Of a stretch of DNA of 64,000 nt, positions 1 to 10,190 are shown piece by piece (the first letter of the stretch is position 1; each line of letters opens with the position of its first letter). Position numbers and translations under genes: made by a program. Under the pieces are notes generated by a model. That model was not told the DNA's origin. It did not search any database and saw nothing but the letters and a program-made list of their open reading frames with translations. Source of the DNA: Craspedostauros australis (lineage: Eukaryota; Bacillariophyta; Bacillariophyceae; Mastogloiales; Achnanthaceae). The DNA lies in assembly GCA_026770025.1 (NCBI GenBank), contig JAMXDE010000006.1:186001-250000 (forward strand), given 5' to 3'.

Positions 1-1
1 A

Positions 2-1225
2 CAAATGCAGCAAGTACACAAGCGGAACGACGTCGATGCGTCGATGGGACGGGCCGCACCAATCAACGGAGTTGATTTCGAGGATCCCATGCAGAGCATT
101 CTGCAACAGAACAAACCAGCAGTCGCAAACGCCTTCGGCAATTCTCCGAGCATGAACGCGACCACGAATCCGTCCATTCGCAGCAACAACAGCAACAGGA
201 ATCCTCACAGTTTTCAAGCACCAGATTCGCAATTCAATCAAGGTCAAGGTCAAGGTCAAGGCCAAGGCCAACAGGGAGGAAATCTCATTCCAAACAGACT
301 TGCAGGTGTGCAGTTACCACAGGAAGATACGCCTGCGAACCAGCGATTCACCCCGCCCATGACATCACAACAGCGTCCAACTCAGCAACAGCAGCAACTA
401 CAACAACTCCAGCAGCAGCGGCGCCCACCATCCATCACCCAAATGGAGCTTGAACCAAAACCTTTGAACAATGCGAACGAGCTGAATGATGCATTGCGCA
501 AGACGGGCCTTGGCAACCTGCTGGATGGGCAATTCGGGTTGCAAAATCAAAACGGAGCAATGACAAGTCTGTCAGGTTCTGCTTCTCGAACTGGGATTTC
601 ACCCACTCCACCGCAGAATGCCGATCAACAGCTTCTCTCCCAGTTGCGCGACAGACTATCCCCTGCGTTTGCATCCCAGCTTGGACGTGCCATGGGTGGA
701 GTCCAGCGCCAACAAGCACAAAATAGTGCGTTGCTCTCCGGTCTAGCCCACGATCAGATATTGAGGACTGCCTTGCTGCAGCAACAACAATCGCAACAAC
801 AACAACAGCAGCGTCAACAGCAGCAGACACAACAGCAACATCACCAATATTTTCAGCAGCAGCAACGGCAGCGGCCACAACAGCAGCAGCAGCAACAACA
901 ACAGCTGCAGAACTTGTGGCCGATGGGCAACTCTTTGCTCCCACAGACATCTACTCCTTCAGCGGCAAATTTCGCCTTTGATCAAATGCAAGCCCCCAAT
1001 CAGCAACAGCTGTTCATGCAGCAGCAACAGCAGCAGCAACAACAACAACAAATTCTGGCACAGCAAGCACCGCCGGCATCACAGCAGCTACAGTTTCAAA
1101 ACCGCCAATTCCAGCAGCAGCAGCAACAACAACAACAACAGTCATCCCAACAACGGCAGCATCAACAACAGCAACAGATGAACTTTCCGTTTCAAAACTT
1201 GAATGGGCAAAACTTCTGGAACTAA
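2..1225 (+). CDS. Glutamine-rich protein, 5' partial
   Basis: An open frame runs in from the window edge and ends at TAA 1223-1225; the first ATG is at 5 but nothing upstream shows it is the true start, so the gene is treated as 5'-partial. The visible ~406 residues are low complexity: a QG dipeptide run near residues 78-90, then long polyglutamine tracts encoded by mixed CAG and CAA, with N, S, P and M between them. No catalytic motif or membrane segment is visible. Such composition is common in transcriptional coactivators and RNA-granule proteins of stramenopiles, but that role is only inference. It converges on the kinase gene, with about 160 bp between the two stop codons. The Ala/Val-rich frame on the opposite strand is the antisense shadow of the CAG/CAA repeats. 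Confidence 0.7.
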   Translation, partial: QMQQVHKRNDVDASMGRAAPINGVDFEDPMQSILQQNKPAVANAFGNSPSMNATTNPSIRSNNSNRNPHSFQAPDSQFNQGQGQGQGQGQQGGNLIPNRLAGVQLPQEDTPANQRFTPPMTSQQRPTQQQQQLQQLQQQRRPPSITQMELEPKPLNNANELNDALRKTGLGNLLDGQFGLQNQNGAMTSLSGSASRTGISPTPPQNADQQLLSQLRDRLSPAFASQLGRAMGGVQRQQAQNSALLSGLAHDQILRTALLQQQQSQQQQQQRQQQQTQQQHHQYFQQQQRQRPQQQQQQQQQLQNLWPMGNSLLPQTSTPSAANFAFDQMQAPNQQQLFMQQQQQQQQQQQILAQQAPPASQQLQFQNRQFQQQQQQQQQQSSQQRQHQQQQQMNFPFQNLNGQNFWN

Positions 1226-1385
1226 AGAGATGAGCATGACCACGGTGGTGATACAGCATTGTGTGGAGGGTCTTGCGGACCACTTCGTCACTTAAAGGAA
1301 ATAAGGGAAACAGTTTCCAAGAAAGGTTACATACTCCGACTCAACGAGTGTCCTGCTGTCAATGCACAAGTGAAGGACAGGCGCG

Positions 1386-2883
1386 CTACGAGCATTGCTC
1401 ATCCGACTTCGGAATGGCTTTGGTCCACGCGGATTGTTTCAGAAAGTTTCTTCGATTTGTTGCAACTTGAATGGCTTTGTGTTTGGCCAGGGCGATCTCG
1501 CATTTGTGTTTGTCGTCGCAGTCGTTGATTTGCGATGATAGCAACATCAACGGCGATCGCAACTGGTCCGGGATGAGTTCATCTCTGATCTGTCTGCGGA
1601 TGGATGTCTCAGGTTCCATGACGGCAAATGCTTCATGCTCTATCGCCTGCGTGCACGATATACGTTGTTTGGGATCCAGGCGGATCATGGTATTCAATAG
1701 ACGAAGCATCCGCGCATCTTCCACGACTCTAGGGACGATGGATTCCAAGGATTGCGGTGATTTGTTCGCAAACTGGAATTTGGTGTAATCCGGCGTGACT
1801 GTGGCGACATCGGGCCACGTTGCATCGGTGGGTGTGCCCAGCACATCGAACACCAACGATAGCTGATCCAGCACGGATGCGTTGCTGGCGTAGATGCATC
1901 TGCTGGCGATGACCTCCAGCAGGATCCATCCAAGCCCAAACACGTCCATGGCGGGCGTCTTGTGATGGCTCCCCAACAGCATTTCGGGCGATCGGTACTG
2001 TACCGCGCACATGGCCTTGGACGGTTCGGCGTCGTGTGGGACGTCATGGCCATTACTGTTGCCGTCGCTGTTGTGAGCGTTGTAAGGTCTTGCCAACCCA
2101 AAATCGCAGAGCTGTATGGTGCCATTGGCCGCAACCAGGAAGTTGTTCGGCTTGATGTCGCAATGGATGATACCGGCTTGGTGGCAGAAAAGGGCAGCAG
2201 AAATCATGTCGTGCGCAATCTGGCGTATCACATTCCAAGGACAGTACAGGCGTGTACTGCTTACGCCCCTGATGCTGTCGCCCTTGCTGTCTCCATCGGA
2301 TGCTTTCGTACAAGTCGATGGGACAATATGGAAATACCATGGACAGTGCCGTTCCATTGTTGCCCGATGGTGCAGCTGCTGATGTTGATGATGCTGATGA
2401 TGACGGTACGAAGAGCCCGAGCAACGGGCTGATGGTATTGCAGCGTTTGCCCAGTCGACGCAATGCGCAAATCTCATGAAAGACGTCCGGATTCAACTTG
2501 GGCTTGGATGGAGATGCGGGAGAGGAAAAGGACCCCAGCCCACCAAAGGTCGATCGTTGCTGTTGCTGTGCTTGCGAGGCTTGTTCAATCGTCTTGACAG
2601 CAACCAGTTGGATGGACGGTGAAGAATCGGGAGTGCCCGATGACCGTATGGATAACGCGAGCTTGATCTCCCCAAACGTGCCGCGTGCAACTCTTGCGCT
2701 GCGCTTGGTGCTGGTGCTCTTGATGAATTCGATGGTCGTCGTACCGCCGTCATCCAGCTTGTTGCCGCTGCTTGCGTCAGTTGCTTCAAACCACGCTCCG
2801 ATTTGCGATTTCAGTGCGTCCTCCATCATGGGATTGTGATCGTGTCTTGCTCTCTTGATGCGTTGTTCCGCTGTTTCTGTCAT
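1386..2883 (-). CDS. CDK-like Ser/Thr protein kinase, frame broken by one base
   Basis: Phosphorylates Ser/Thr using ATP. From ATG 2883 (MTETAEQ) the first frame carries the glycine loop GTFG (about residues 68-71), the VAVK lysine (K97), a C-helix glutamate in FHEICALRR, and the hinge region SMVFPYCPIDLYESI. The second frame carries HCDIKPNN (D about 242, Cys replacing the usual Arg of HRD), CDFGLAR, YRSPEMLLGS, and a C-lobe with LGTPTDATWPDV and PDYTKF. The C-lobe pattern is nearest the CDK/CCRK (CDK20) group; no PSTAIRE helix is seen. The span is 1498 bases, one more than a whole number of codons. The shift lies between DLYESI and WNVIRQIAHD; the CCCC run at 2266-2269 is the simplest place. 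It could be a sequencing error, a disabling indel, or an unusual intron. An upstream ATG at 3006 would add a non-conserved leader. Confidence 0.75.
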
Positions 2884-3536
2884 TCGATGCACTTGGCTTA
2901 CAAGTACAATACAATAGAGCACCAATGGAATTGGATGAGATCGTGGTGGTGGTAGCGATAGTGATGGTGATAGTGCCGATGCTATTCCGAATGCTCTTGT
3001 TGTCACTGTTGCTGTTTGTGGTGTGAGCTATAATACGATACGATATGGTGTTGCCATCAGCCTCGCGGTGGCAGTGGTGGATGGAATGGATAGATCGTAT
3101 TCTATAATACCATACTACTACTATACTCTGGAGAGTGTGAGGCACAACAGGATTGTTCCAGAGAAAGATCCCAACAACTCGGAGGGGACCGATACGCGCA
3201 GCCCATCAAAGACACCACCGAAAGATCTCGGATCCATCCATTCACGCCAATGCGGGTCTCGTTGGAGGCGGCAAATCGGATAGATCGGTATGACTTGCCA
3301 CCACCACAGAAGTCTGAGCCAACAATGGCAGAGCAGACCATCACACACTTCATGGATGCACTCCGACCCCCGGTTACGTATTATTCTACAATACGAGCTA
3401 TTATAGAATTTGAAGTGTAGAGAATGAGTAGCAGTAGCAGTAGTATTATGTAATATCATTTAGTAGCGTTTGTGCTCGCAGAACATGACTCTCCCTGCAA
3501 ATAGAGAGAGAGAGAGAGAGAGAGAGCGTACGGATG
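2884..3536. other. Intergenic: kinase promoter side and 3' flank of the lumen-protein gene
   Basis: No convincing gene. The stretch holds the presumed promoter of the minus-strand kinase and the downstream flank of the lumen-protein gene. Several short AT-rich palindromic words built on ATTCTA/TAGAAT occur near 3095-3120 and 3380-3410, and an AG microsatellite lies at its left-hand-gene end. Confidence 0.6.
3503..3526. repeat. (AG)12 microsatellite
   Basis: Uninterrupted AG dinucleotide run of about 24 bases, just beyond the 3' end of the lumen-protein gene. Confidence 0.95.
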
Positions 3537-4802
3537 TCACTTTTTCCGCAAAGTGATTTGGAGCAGCTTTTCGTTGGGAAAGTAATCCTTGGGATTGGGA
3601 CGATACTCAGGGTCAATGAAGAAGGTCTCCCAAGATGACGCGATGCGGCATCCGTTGGCGCGGCCCACCATCTCCCAGTAGGCCGCCAGCGTGGTCCCGA
3701 TGTATTCCGGACTGAATCTGGATTGCTCGCCGGTGATTTGCAGGCAGGCACCCAGCGTGGCGGGTTCGTAGATGCTGACGAGGCAATCGACGGTTGTGCC
3801 GCTCAGCAGGCTGTCATCGTCAAGCTCGTCAAAGACGACATCGCTCGTGCCGTCGCTGTCCTTCGTTGCTTCTCCTGCGATCTTGAAGCCCTTGCAGTAT
3901 CCGCAGGTCTGGAAGGCATTCAAGATTTGGAACAACCCAGGTACCGTGCCTTGCAGTATCCTGGATTTGTCTGCCGAGGCCTTGCTGATGGACCCGTTGC
4001 CGAGCAGGGATTGCAACGCCAGCTGTCCGATGCGTCGAGCAAAGACATCGCGGTCGGTGTAGTTGGGCAGCAGGTCTGCTGCTGTCCTCCACAGCGCGTA
4101 CGACGTCAAGTCGAAGTAGTACTGATCGGACACGTCCTCGACGCTCCATGGCGCGCGGGCGTAGAAGCTCTTGGCGACCCTATCGCGGTATTGCTTCATG
4201 CCAACGGCAATGGTATTGGCAGTCTCTGCTCTCAACGCTGCTGATGCTGCTACATCGGACCCATCCTGCTCCTTCGAGGCAACCAGCACAGACAGCAAGG
4301 CCTGCGTCGCCACGCAGTTGGCAGAGCAATCGTTGTCCAACAGCAACGTCGTTCCCAATGGCCGGATCGTTCGCGGCGATGGCATCACCGGCAATGCCGA
4401 AGATCGGATGTTGCCCTCCTTCTTGTTGCCACCGATCAGATCTCGCATGTAGAACTCAAAATCCAATTCGGCCGCACCCTTTGCAGCGTTGGCGGCTTGC
4501 GGTGGGACGAAGAGGAGGGACGACGTCGATGCCGCAGTTGCAGTCGTTGCAATTGACAGCAGTCGTCGGCGTGACCACTCATGGTTGTTCTTCTTGTTGC
4601 TGTTGTCATCGAGTTGGAGTGCTGCGCATGTCGGAAAAAATGAGAGGCGTGGCTGCCATCGTCGATCGTGGATGTTGTGGAGACGGCTGCCATTCCGCCT
4701 CACCTCCGAAAAGGCGAAGGCGCAGATCAAGAACAACAGAAGCGGCGGCGACGGCAGAAGCCGATTGACGCGTGTCCCAGTCTCCTTGGTCCCCAACCGC
4801 AT
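3537..4802 (-). CDS. Predicted thylakoid-lumen protein with bipartite plastid plus Tat-like targeting
   Basis: Function not recognised, but the targeting is readable. From the ATG at 4802 (MRLGTKET) a short basic stretch leads into a hydrophobic core (LLPSPPLLLFLICAFAF, residues 13-30) that looks like an ER signal peptide. ICA/FAF near residue 27 resembles the A/F cleavage motif of diatom plastid preproteins. A basic, Ser/Asn-rich transit region follows, then RRRLLSIATT at about 78 with an Ala/Ser-rich hydrophobic stretch ending AANA at about 106, which looks like a twin-arginine lumen signal. The mature part, about 315 residues, contains a CGYC pair and an aromatic region. In-frame ATGs at 4826 and 4886 would lengthen the protein, but 4886 puts the hydrophobic core about 42 residues in, which suits a signal peptide poorly. 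Divergent from the membrane-hairpin gene. Confidence 0.75.
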   Translation of the reverse strand: MRLGTKETGTRVNRLLPSPPLLLFLICAFAFSEVRRNGSRLHNIHDRRWQPRLSFFPTCAALQLDDNSNKKNNHEWSRRRLLSIATTATAASTSSLLFVPPQAANAAKGAAELDFEFYMRDLIGGNKKEGNIRSSALPVMPSPRTIRPLGTTLLLDNDCSANCVATQALLSVLVASKEQDGSDVAASAALRAETANTIAVGMKQYRDRVAKSFYARAPWSVEDVSDQYYFDLTSYALWRTAADLLPNYTDRDVFARRIGQLALQSLLGNGSISKASADKSRILQGTVPGLFQILNAFQTCGYCKGFKIAGEATKDSDGTSDVVFDELDDDSLLSGTTVDCLVSIYEPATLGACLQITGEQSRFSPEYIGTTLAAYWEMVGRANGCRIASSWETFFIDPEYRPNPKDYFPNEKLLQITLRKK

Positions 4803-6433
4803 GTTCTTCGTCTCTGCGAGTGACATTCTGTATCTTGTGTGATCCGAAGGCCGGCGCCGCAGCATCACAGCCGTCATCGTCGCCATCCAAAGTTGATACC
4901 CCCGACACGCTGCCTTCTCTCCTTTCCGTTGCTCTCTGTGCTGCGCAGGTACTCTGCTTCAGAGTATTCTATTGCTGCCAGCACCAGTGACAGGTCCCTT
5001 GGTGAGCTCTCCCTTGTTGGTGTTGTTTTCGCTTTCGTTTCGCCAAGGCGCCAAACTGTCCCGCGACTGAGACCTCTTGAAGAGCGCCGCAGAGAGGCTG
5101 AGAGAGAGGGTGTGTGATTCTTCGCTCCACTCTACTATTAATCGTAGGCTACGCGAGGGGCTCAGCCACCACCACTCTCCTTGCGTCAAGGTCGAAGAAC
5201 GGAAAAGGTGGTGTCGGAACGGCGCCATCTCCATGGTTGACATTTCGTTGAAGAAGGCATCGGCGATGGGTGTCAACGTCTTGACATCCCAAACCGTGAA
5301 ATCGGTTGCGAATTGGCATCAACGTGGCTCTTGATGGGTGGTTGATGTGCGAAACCGTCAAGATACCATTTTTTGGAGTGCTTCTCACTTCGTGACCATG
5401 TGCGACACGCCGATTGACGAAAGTATGGTGGCCGTCATTCTGACGGAGGCTAAATCATTCGAGAACGGATGCAGTGCGAAGTTTTAGGCCAATCACAACG
5501 TCGAAAGCAGAGAATAGATGAGTCATCTTCATGTCCCACCGATGCCGTGTTGCGAACTTACGAAAGTTGCGAAACACCGCAGCCACAGCGTGGAACCACG
5601 AAGTTACGTTGCGCAGAACACCACATCAGGACTGTTTTTCGCCAACGCACAAAGAAACCTTCGAGAATCTCGTGGTGGTTCCAACACAACAGCGCAATTG
5701 CAGGTTCCACACGAAGGAGCGGAGCTTGTGACCACCAGCTGCCCAACAGGAACACGAGGGTGTTCGATTGTTGGGAAGGGGCACAGCAAGAAAAACGTCG
5801 CCAGCAAGGTCCCGAACAACAACGACGCCAACAAAAAGGGTCTGTTGCAACAGCGTTCTGTCGCAGAAATGGCAACAAGAGAGGCGGTTCTGCACCCAAA
5901 ACCGAAAAATTCAAACCCGATACTTTACGAGTGCGAAAAGACGCGCAAAGCAGCGCGCGGATTGCGGGAGCGGGTGAAGAAACAGCGCAGTATTCACACG
6001 TGAATGCGAGGTACGCACTCGTGCTCAGACGCACTGAGGAGAGATCCATCTCCTTCTTTGGAACCAGCTCGCTGCAGATCGGTTGGAGATTCCCAGCTTC
6101 ATCATTTCTGATGGCGCTGCTGTTGGTGTTCCTGTCGCCACCCACACAAACAACGCAGAGCCGACATCTCATTCAAGCCACCTTTCCACATCCTTGGTCA
6201 GACTCACATCAACATCCACATCTTCGTTCTCGTTCCCATCACATGCACATACTCCAACGAATACACACTTGCGGACTCCGACATTCCCATTGTCATACTT
6301 TCTGACAAGTGACCAACCACACCATCATCTGTCTATTGCGCGCCATCCTTCCAACAAGTCTCAACAGCAGCCTCAACCTCCGCACGAACACCACCACCAC
6401 GAAGTCTCAACAGCAGCAACAAGAACAAGAACA
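4803..6433. other. Intergenic between divergent genes; no convincing gene
   Basis: About 1.6 kb between two divergent genes. Overlapping open frames exist on both strands between 5469 and 6305, but none has a recognisable domain, the frames overlap one another, and their composition is arbitrary. The last few hundred bases before 6434 are CA-rich and probably act as the 5' UTR of the downstream gene. Confidence 0.55.
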
Positions 6434-7582
6434 ATGGCGTTCCTGAAGCACCTTCGACGTCCACTCCGCAGCTCCAACCACAGCAGGAAGCTCAGCAGGA
6501 GGAACCGCGATGGCAAGCACAAGAATCAGAACCAGAAGGGCAACAGCCATGTCGATGCCACAGCCCTCACAACGCTGAAGAGCAGCAGCACCATCCTGAC
6601 AGCCAACACCTTGGCCGCCAGCAGCAGCAGCATGCCCATGACGCCCATCCACCTCCGCTCGGACGGCGGCAGCAACGACGATGTCGAGATGGGTCTGGGA
6701 AAGGCTCCGCAGAACCCCCTGGCTGCTCCCTGCACGGACGGCAGCAAGACCGCCAGATCCGACGGAAGCGGCGGCACCGCTCCGGCCGACTCCTCCACCG
6801 AGGGCTCCTCCAACGTGTCGCCGCACCGCTTCATCGTCCGCAACCTCGACCACGACTACGCCTGCTTGAACAGCAGCGAGCTGCTCTCCGCCTCCTTCGA
6901 CACCGACAGCCGCGGTCGCGGTCGCAGCCAGAAGCAGAGGATCAGCGCCTCCGCCTCGTCCATCCACACGGACGGGAACCTCGATGCCAGCGACCCCGAA
7001 CTCGGACTGGCCTCCAGAAGCCGCAGCACGGCCACCCACAGCCACGCCTCGGAATCGGGAAGGACCACTGAAGAAGCCTTCACCTCCAAGACCCTGCCGT
7101 CCACCCCGCTGCAGGACTTCAGCTTCTCAGGTCCGCACAAGTACTACCTCAACCAGCCTGACGGAACCCAGCAGCGCGACAACTCGCAGATACCCAAGGA
7201 GGTCCTGGTCATCGGCGAGACGCTGGCCTGCGGTCAGCTCCCCAACAACGATGTCTACGCCGCCCTCGAGGCTGCGCAAATGGACAACGACGCCTGCAAG
7301 ATCCGCATCCAGCAGCTCGAGAAGCATGCCGACAGCCTGCAGACCTACCTCGGCAGGACGCAGGTCTTCTGCGAGACCCTCCTCACGGATCGCAAGATGC
7401 TGGCCGACGAAGTCCAGACCCTCGAGGGGGACCGAGCCGCGCACCATCTCTACGCCACCTTCCTCAAGGGCTGCATGGCTTTCGGCCTCCTCATCTACGT
7501 CACGACGGGGTCGCCGTCCTTCCTCGGCTTCGCTGCCATGCTCTACCTCATGACCGACGCTTTCTTCACCTACCTCGGTTAG
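6434..7582 (+). CDS. Low-complexity protein with coiled coil and C-terminal membrane hairpin
   Basis: Not recognised. The ATG at 6434 (MAFLKHLRR) is preferred; the frame is open upstream, but that part is His/Ser/Thr-rich and starts without an ATG. The 382-residue protein begins with a basic stretch (RRPLRSSNHSRKLSRRNRDGKHK), followed by a long Ser/Asp-rich disordered region. A predicted coiled coil (ALEAAQMDNDACKIRIQQLE to MLADEVQTLEGDRAA) covers roughly residues 283-340. Two hydrophobic segments close the protein (YATFLKGCMAFGLLIYV, then FLGFAAMLYLMTDAFFTYL), and translation stops one residue later. This is the layout of a tail-anchored or hairpin protein with a cytosolic coiled coil, for instance a tether or trafficking factor. 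That role is inference from architecture only. Confidence 0.7.
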   Translation: MAFLKHLRRPLRSSNHSRKLSRRNRDGKHKNQNQKGNSHVDATALTTLKSSSTILTANTLAASSSSMPMTPIHLRSDGGSNDDVEMGLGKAPQNPLAAPCTDGSKTARSDGSGGTAPADSSTEGSSNVSPHRFIVRNLDHDYACLNSSELLSASFDTDSRGRGRSQKQRISASASSIHTDGNLDASDPELGLASRSRSTATHSHASESGRTTEEAFTSKTLPSTPLQDFSFSGPHKYYLNQPDGTQQRDNSQIPKEVLVIGETLACGQLPNNDVYAALEAAQMDNDACKIRIQQLEKHADSLQTYLGRTQVFCETLLTDRKMLADEVQTLEGDRAAHHLYATFLKGCMAFGLLIYVTTGSPSFLGFAAMLYLMTDAFFTYLG

Positions 7583-8399
7583 AGAGTGGCCGCGCACAGC
7601 ATCAGGACTGGACACAACGCAAGAGCGCCTTACTCGTGAAGGCCTCACATCCATGCCATCGCTGCTGCGACACCACACAACGCTAGCAGCAAGGCACAGC
7701 ACCGCTAACCACAATCACAAGAGTCGCATACGCGCGAGAACGATGTGCTGTGCACTGGTATCCACACTTCGTCTCTCTTCCACCTACCAACCATCAGATC
7801 ATTCGGATCTCATGCTACATGAAGGGTCCGCACGCTGCACCGACTGCAACATCACACGCGACCCGCCATCACCACCAGAAGTTACATCTTGCTTCATCAC
7901 CCACAACACTCCATGATGCTCAATCGGAGCACCATGCGAGGAGCGCAGGGACCCACAAGAGAGCTTCGCACCGTCCCCAGCGGACGATCCTGCGATTCGG
8001 CCAACCACAACGCGTACCGAACCACGCCATCACTCGTGAGATGGTGTGCCGCAGCGAAGCCCCACCAACACAAGCATCACGTTCTATCCTCCACTCGCAC
8101 GAGCAGCAGCAACTGTGAGCTGGGTCGACAACAGATCGCACACACTCCCAACGTCCCGCGCACTTATTCATTTTGCACATGTTCACAATTCACTGTTCCA
8201 CAAGAAACGGAAGCGCAAGCTCCATTGTATCAATCAACCCCATTTCATCATCTAAGCAACAAGTAGAGTACTCTTTGTTTACTGTTACCAAAACGTTCTA
8301 TACAAAAGTATACTGTACCATACATGCGCTTCGCAGCGGTCTTTTGGATCAGTGGATAAATGCATTGCGTCCAAGTGCTTTTAGACGGCAATGCCTTCG
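7583..8399. other. Intergenic between convergent genes
   Basis: 817 bp holding the 3' flanks of the membrane-hairpin gene (plus) and the UBZ gene (minus). CA-rich; short open frames on both strands have no recognisable features. Nothing else seen. Confidence 0.6.
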
Positions 8400-10190
8400 C
8401 TAACGTGCCAACCTCTCCTCGACGAACCGCTTCGAAAGACTGGTTATCCTCTGAGCCAGAACTTCATTCCAGAGACTCTTGAGCTTTGCGGCAGCGTCGT
8501 TCTCATCCGCTGCTCGTTCCTTGACCTCATCAAGCAGAGGTTGACGGTGGTTCACGCCAGCGCTGTACGTCCACATCAGCTTCCGTATCACTGATACCAC
8601 GTACTCTTGATCCACTTCCTGATCTTCGTCCGAAGTCGCTTCCGACTTTGGCTCGGTTCCTTCTCGCATCGCGACAGCCGACTGCAGGATCCGATCCCGA
8701 CACACGCGCATCAGCTCACCATCCCCGCGCAGCATGCCCAGGATGGAACTGCAATGAAAGTCGATCCCTTGCAACGCCACGTCCGTGCGGCCAAGTTTGG
8801 GAATGCACTCCGGAATCCATCGACCGCGCGAACGTCGATGCGCCACGCACGGCACGTCGTGCCACAGCAACGCAATCTCGATGCCGCTCTGTGCTGGAGG
8901 CAGCTCCGCGTGCAATACTTGCGGCACGGCGGCGGTGGTGCGTTCTTGCCACGTCTGCACGAACCGTCGCATCATGCTGAGATCATGCGCCATGCCGCCG
9001 TACTCGACGCGCACCAGGCAGGCGTACAGATTGATGTGCGATGGTGCGATCGTCAGCAGCGTGGGGGTATCGTTGTCGCCGTTGCTGCCTTGTGAACAAG
9101 AATCTTGCCACGGACACGACGCCACGTCGTAGACGATCTGCAGCATCTTGCGCTGCAATCGCGGTTGCGACGTCGTGAAGTAGCCTTTGGAATGCGCCAT
9201 CATGCACCACACGAGGATGGCCATGTCAGGATGCAGCGTGCTGTCCTCCAGAATGATGATGGGCAGCCGTCGGTACAGTTGTTCGGGTTGGCGATCCAGC
9301 AGTTCCATGGCAACGCGGACGGATGGCAAGGGACGGCGGCGACGGATGTTCTTTTGCAGGATGGACTTGAGGGCTGGGATGGAGAAGCGGGAGTGCCGCT
9401 GCACCAACCGTCGTTGCTGCGGCGACGGTTTGTGTGGCATGGAGGATGTCATCCAGAGATGGATGTTGGCAGTCGGGAGACGCAACGTGACGCAGTCCCT
9501 CCAGACGCAGTCCGTTGGTTCCAAGGAAAGCTCCGTACCAGTGGTTGTCAATGTGACTTCGCAGTCAGCATTGAGATGCAGACGATGGAAGACGCGCCTC
9601 TTCTGCGGTGGTGGAGCGAAGGCGTGCTTGGCTTGTTTCATCATGATTGCAAACGCGGATTTTGTGGGCGCAGCTGCATCCTTTTCGGTACTCGTAGCAC
9701 CAGTAGGCGCTGTTGATGATGTGATGGGCGTTGTTGCCGCGGTATCGTTTGTTGCGGATTGCGAGTCCTTGTCGCCATCCTCATTGCCACTGTCCTTGAT
9801 GTCGATGGTGACTGCCTCTTCGCGCTCGCTGCTGCTTGGTGGAGGCGTTGACGGCTGGCGTTGTTCTTCCACATCCACATCCGCTTGGGCAGCGTTCGTT
9901 GCCTCGTTTTGCCTCCGGAAGCACGCATCCAGATGGCTGTTCATGGCACGCTCCAACACATGCTTGCCGCAACCAGCCGGGCAAAGAACGAACTGGCTCT
10001 TGCCGCTTGTTTTCCGACTGCTACGGCTGCTGTTGACAGCGATGTTGCTTGGTTTGGGACGCTTGCCGTGGCTCATCAGCAAAGCAAATGCATCGCCGTT
10101 CGCCTGTCCAGGCCGTCTTTTCATGGTTTCGTCACGACGAACAGTCCTCTCCTTGCTGCGTTCTTGCCTCAGCGATTGTCTTGCAGGCAT
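8400..10190 (-). CDS. UBZ4-type ubiquitin-binding zinc-finger protein
   Basis: A probable DNA-repair or ubiquitin-signalling factor. The ATG at 10190 (MPARQSL) is chosen over one at 10325, which would add a hydrophobic, non-conserved leader. Of about 596 residues, the N-terminus holds DAFALLMSHGKR (33-44). A zinc finger with C70, C74, H86 and C90 follows, reading FVLCPAGCGK then MNSHLDAC. This matches the Rad18/FAN1/SNM1 UBZ pattern except for three rather than two residues between the first cysteines. An acidic Ser/Thr linker leads to SAFAIMMKQAKHAF, a second copy of the N-terminal motif. The remaining ~370 residues look folded (KSILQKNIRRRR, YRRLPIIILEDSTLHPDMAILVW), but I cannot assign them. 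The UBZ call is established family knowledge; repair function is inference. Confidence 0.75.
   Translation of the reverse strand: MPARQSLRQERSKERTVRRDETMKRRPGQANGDAFALLMSHGKRPKPSNIAVNSSRSSRKTSGKSQFVLCPAGCGKHVLERAMNSHLDACFRRQNEATNAAQADVDVEEQRQPSTPPPSSSEREEAVTIDIKDSGNEDGDKDSQSATNDTAATTPITSSTAPTGATSTEKDAAAPTKSAFAIMMKQAKHAFAPPPQKRRVFHRLHLNADCEVTLTTTGTELSLEPTDCVWRDCVTLRLPTANIHLWMTSSMPHKPSPQQRRLVQRHSRFSIPALKSILQKNIRRRRPLPSVRVAMELLDRQPEQLYRRLPIIILEDSTLHPDMAILVWCMMAHSKGYFTTSQPRLQRKMLQIVYDVASCPWQDSCSQGSNGDNDTPTLLTIAPSHINLYACLVRVEYGGMAHDLSMMRRFVQTWQERTTAAVPQVLHAELPPAQSGIEIALLWHDVPCVAHRRSRGRWIPECIPKLGRTDVALQGIDFHCSSILGMLRGDGELMRVCRDRILQSAVAMREGTEPKSEATSDEDQEVDQEYVVSVIRKLMWTYSAGVNHRQPLLDEVKERAADENDAAAKLKSLWNEVLAQRITSLSKRFVEERLAR

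Noticed and set aside
435-950. Ala/Val-rich minus-strand frame
   Set aside because: Antisense of CAG/CAA glutamine repeats of the plus-strand gene.
2237-2281. A GTAAGC...CCAG intron explaining the kinase frame change
   Set aside because: The candidate is 45 nt, a multiple of three, so removing it does not change frame; a 28-nt alternative is implausibly short.
5548-5575. Regular 9-bp spacing of CGAA words resembling a heat-shock element
   Set aside because: Motifs do not follow the inverted nGAAn/nTTCn order and the region is not clearly a promoter; likely chance.
5469-6305. A 278-codon plus-strand frame and a 204-codon minus-strand frame in the same interval
   Set aside because: Mutually overlapping, arbitrary composition, no recognisable domain; left as intergenic.
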